A stretch of 9,100 nucleotides of DNA from JBLKSS01 sp047607725 (GTDB lineage: Bacteria > Pseudomonadota > Gammaproteobacteria > Enterobacterales > Enterobacteriaceae), in assembly GCF_047607725.1 (NCBI RefSeq), contig NZ_JBLKSS010000166.1:1-9100 (forward strand), written 5' to 3'. Shown one piece after another: positions 6,989-9,100 of the stretch; positions within the stretch are counted from its first letter, which is position 1; every line of letters starts with the position of its first letter. Below the pieces are notes generated by a model. It saw nothing but the letters and a program-made list of their open reading frames with translations, searched no databases and was not told the origin of the DNA. The position numbers and the translations under genes are program-made.

Positions 6989-8553
6989 ATGAATAAGAAT
7001 CGACAACAAATCCTGGTACGCTGGCTCAGGTCGCAAAGTCAGCGGGTAAACCGCTGGTTGCGCCTTTCCATGTTGCTCGGCCTACTGAGCACCTTGATTA
7101 TCGTTGCCCAGGCCTGGGCGCTGGCCGCCTTGCTGCCGGTATTGATCATGGACAATACCCCGCGCCCCAGCCTGACCGGCCATTTTGCCCTTCTGGCGGC
7201 GTTATTCGCGCTGCGCGCTGCGGTCAACTACGGCCGTGAGCGGGTGGGTTTTATCGCCGGCAGCGTGCGGCGCCGCCAAATACGCGCTCAGGTCCTGGAC
7301 CGTCTCGAGCGGCTGGGGCCGGCCTGGATCCGCGGCAAACCCGCCGGTAGCTGGAGCAGCATGCTGCTTGAGCAGATCGAGGATATGCACGACTATTACG
7401 CCCGCTATTTACCACAAATGTCGCTGTCGGTACTGGTGCCGTTGATGATCCTCACCGTGGTATTTCCCATCAATTGGGCCGCGGGGCTGATTCTGTTTTT
7501 AACCGCCCCGCTGATTCCACTGTTCATGGCGCTGGGCGGCATGGGCGCCGCTGACGCCAACCGGCGTAATTTTCTGGCGCTAGCGCGCCTGTCGGGTTAT
7601 TTCCTCGACCGGCTGCGCGGGCTGGAAACCCTGCGGCTGTTCTTTCGCGCCGAAGCGGAAACGGAGGATATCCGCCGCGCCACCGTGGCCTTCCGTCAAC
7701 GCACCATGGAAGTCTTACGGCTGGCGTTTCTGTCGTCCGGCGTATTGGAATTCTTCGCCTCGATCTCCATCGCCGTCGCGGCGGTTTATTTCGGCTTCTC
7801 CTACCTGGGGGAACTGCATTTCGGCAGTTACGGCACCGGCGTCACACTGTTCGCCGGCTTTTTGGTGTTGATCCTGGCGCCGGAATTTTTTCAGCCGCTG
7901 CGCGATTTGGGCACCTTTTATCACGCTAAAGCCCAGGCGGTGGGCGCGGCGGAATCGCTGGTCTCCTTTTTGGAACACGACGATGCAAGCCAGGGCGCCG
8001 GCCAGGAAACGCCTGCCGCGGGGCCGGTCAGTTTACTCGCCCGCGATCTGTGGGTTCTGGCGCCGGACGGAAGCGAACTCGCAGGACCGCTGAATTTTTC
8101 CGTCGCGGCGGGCCAGCGGGTGGCTATCGTTGGCGCCAGCGGCGCGGGCAAGAGCTCCCTGCTCGGCGTGCTGCTGGGGTTCTTGCCCTACCGCGGATCG
8201 CTGCAGGCCAACGGCCGCGAGCTGCGGGCGCTATCGCCGCGCCTGTGGCGTGAACGGTTAAGCTGGGTCAGTCAGAGTCCGTCGCTGCCGGACGGCCTGG
8301 ACAGCGCCGTCGGCGAAGACGCCGGTCGTCTGTCCGTGGGCCAGGCGCAGCGTGTCGCCCTGGCGCGCGCTGATCAGCGCCCCGCGCCGCCAGATCACGC
8401 TGCTGGTCACGCATCAAGCCATCGCGGATTTCGACGCCGTATGGGTGATGGCCGGCGGCATTATCGCGCAACAGGGCCGCTATGCCGACCTGGCCGCCAG
8501 CGACGGACGGGCCGCTGGCCGATTTGATTGCTTCCCGAGCACAGGAGCTGTAA
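6989..8553 (+). pseudogene. cydD: cydD, subunit of the CydDC heterodimeric ABC thiol exporter, inactivated by deletions and frameshifts
   Basis: CydDC exports glutathione and cysteine to the periplasm and is required to assemble cytochrome bd oxidase. The ATG at 6989 opens a frame matching E. coli CydD (588 residues) through the whole six-helix membrane domain (about residues 26-302) and Walker A GASGAGKSS (382-390). After SQSPSLP about 37 codons are missing in frame (junction at CTGCCG, 8285-8290), then DGLDSAVGED and the signature LSVGQAQ (8330 on) follow. At 8364-8373, just after VALARA, a second deletion removes Walker B and the D-loop and shifts frame; ITLLVTHQ and GRYADLAASDG continue in the next frame. 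At about 8500-8511 a 4-bp tandem duplication (acggacgg) shifts frame again. Correcting it restores PLADLIASRAQEL and a TAA at 8551-8553. The start has only a weak ribosome site. There is no Walker B, so no ATPase. Confidence 0.95.
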
Positions 8554-8555
8554 TC

Positions 8556-8736
8556 ATGCGCGCCTTACTGCCCTATTTGACCCTCTACCGCTGCCACGGC
8601 GGCCAGCTTGCCCTTGGCGTTGCACTCGCTATCGTCACGTTGCTGGCCAGCATCGGTCTGCTGACCCTCTCCGGCTGGTTCCTCGCCGGCGCGGCGATTA
8701 CCCGCACCGCCGGACGCTTGGGCGGAGCGGGTTATT
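8556..8736 (+). pseudogene. cydC: cydC, 5' remnant, with internal deletion, frameshift and insertion
   Basis: CydC is the partner ABC half-transporter of CydD. Its ATG lies two bases after the restored cydD stop, with AGGAG at 8543-8547, so the pair was translationally coupled. MRALLPYLTLY and AIVTLLASIGLLTLSGWFL match E. coli. The frame then jumps to GAAITRTAGR, a net loss of about 23 codons covering the end of the first and start of the second membrane segment (junction about 8684-8692). An extra T near 8718 shifts the frame. Read with it removed, R-WAERVI matches the family's RYFERLV region. Homology ends at about 8736 where AT-rich foreign DNA begins. The other 500 or so residues, including the whole ATPase domain, are absent. 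Confidence 0.92.
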
Positions 8737-8740
8737 GCGC

Positions 8741-8815
8741 GGCAAATCATTTGATACTGAAAGGCAAAATTTTTGATACGCTCAAAAAAANACACAAAAG
8801 CAACTTATTTGATAC
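8741..8815 (+). repeat. Three direct copies of a 17-bp motif, GGCAAATCATTTGATAC-like
   Basis: The copies are 8741-8757 (GGCAAATCATTTGATAC), 8763-8779 (GGCAAAATTTTTGATAC) and 8799-8815 (AGCAACTTATTTGATAC). All share TTTGATAC or TTTTGATAC at the end, and the second and third each match the first at 14 of 17 positions. Spacings between starts are 22 and 36 bases. Such arrays at an element edge are normally transposase-binding sites. Plasmid iterons look similar but would not be expected at a cydC breakpoint. Confidence 0.7.
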
Positions 8816-8922
8816 TAACTACTGTACTCATGTCACTTTTTTAACACAGGCTAAAGAAACACCCTGACTGGACATGATATACGAACATAACCACGCTTTT
8901 TTCGTAAGTCATGATGAAATGA

Positions 8923-9030
8923 AGATACACTCTAATAAGAGATGGCTATAAATCTATCAAAGATGTCTCCTACTTAGGATTAAGCTACTATGATGTCTTT
9001 GAGTTGAAGATGCGACAATTGTATGGATAA
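8923..9030 (+). pseudogene. Possible helix-turn-helix fragment of a transposase
   Basis: A 35-codon open stretch without a start, preceded directly by TGA and ended by TAA at 9028-9030, includes DGYKSIKDVSYLGLSYYDVF. The spacing of GYKSIKDV, a glycine, LSYYDVF and a terminal LYG resembles the first helix-turn-helix of IS3/IS150-type OrfA proteins. A short ATG frame just upstream (8919, MKIHSNKR) is one shift away. The match is by pattern only and the stretch is too short to be sure. Confidence 0.25.
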
Positions 9031-9045
9031 AAAGTTAGACTCTCT

Positions 9046-9100
9046 GTAAGCGTACGCCCCGCGCCGTATTGACAGTTATTCAGCAGGGATGGTGAGGTTC
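9046..9100 (+). mobile_element. Possible second IS66-like terminus, element continuing to the right
   Basis: The plus strand at 9046 reads GTAAGCGTACGCCCCGCG, the same GTAAGCG opening as at the left edge of the window, and composition returns to GC-rich from here. This would be an element tip pointing right, inserted into or abutting the AT-rich segment. The interior sequence differs from the left one, so the two are not ends of one identical element in this window. Only 55 bases are visible. Confidence 0.35.

Larger units (their letters stand above)
8737..9045. mobile_element. AT-rich foreign segment interrupting cydC, probably the end of an insertion element
   Basis: Composition changes abruptly from GC-rich cydC to AT-rich sequence. 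The breakpoint falls at a TG dinucleotide (8736-8737, TGCGCGGCAAATC). It is followed by three direct repeats, as in elements of the IS21 family or other TG...CA-ended transposons such as Tn7- or Mu-like ones. No complete transposase is present. One undetermined base (8791) sits beside an A-run, so part of the segment may be poorly assembled. Family assignment is tentative. Confidence 0.5.

Noticed and set aside
8741..8815. CRISPR array or plasmid iterons
   Set aside because: Only three imperfect copies, unequal and very short spacers, no cas or rep gene, and position exactly at a gene break; an element end explains it better.
1..9100. A new defence, secretion or biosynthetic system
   Set aside because: Every sizeable coding stretch is a well-known housekeeping gene or its remnant; the rest is regulatory or element-edge DNA.

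Overview
The window carries a conserved enterobacterial chromosomal neighbourhood, read here in reverse: rarA-lolA-ftsK-lrp on the minus strand and, divergent from lrp, trxB-cydD-cydC on the plus strand. Gene order and protein sequences match Escherichia coli closely. The body of the window is fairly GC-rich, while both extremities are AT-rich and look like mobile-element DNA. Many genes carry fresh lesions that are still easy to align, next to neighbours that are fully intact. That pattern is typical of a recently host-restricted gamma-proteobacterium. A Sodalis-type insect endosymbiont is my best guess, inferred from GC content, IS load and decay style rather than from a diagnostic gene.

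Left to right: positions 1-138 are the end of an element whose terminus reads GTAAGCGCCCCG, as expected for an IS66-family inverted repeat. It cuts rarA after codon 131, so only the N-terminal third of the clamp-loader-like ATPase remains (139-532). lolA (540-1151) is intact and sits 7 bases upstream of rarA. ftsK (1303-4542) is intact, starts with TTG and has a LexA box in its promoter region. lrp (4677-5058) is dead, with two +1 frameshifts and an in-frame loss of about 35 codons. A 507-bp divergent regulatory region follows.

trxB (5569-6537) is intact. It is followed by a 451-bp spacer with a plausible cydD promoter, then cydD (6989-8553), which is dead: two internal deletions, one of them removing Walker B, and a 4-bp duplication. 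cydC (8556-about 8736) is also dead, with an internal deletion, a +1 frameshift and an insertion. From 8737 to the end the DNA is AT-rich: three copies of a 17-bp direct repeat (transposase-site-like), an undetermined base at 8791, a short helix-turn-helix-like reading frame, and a second GTAAGCG terminus at 9046.

Taken together, cell division and chromosome segregation (FtsK), lipoprotein transport (LolA) and thiol redox (TrxB) are kept. The global leucine/feast-famine regulator (Lrp), the replication-stress ATPase (RarA) and the CydDC thiol exporter needed for cytochrome bd assembly are lost. I see no new multi-gene system. The interest lies in the decay mosaic: small deletions, at least two of them at short repeats, single-base insertions, and elements at both ends.
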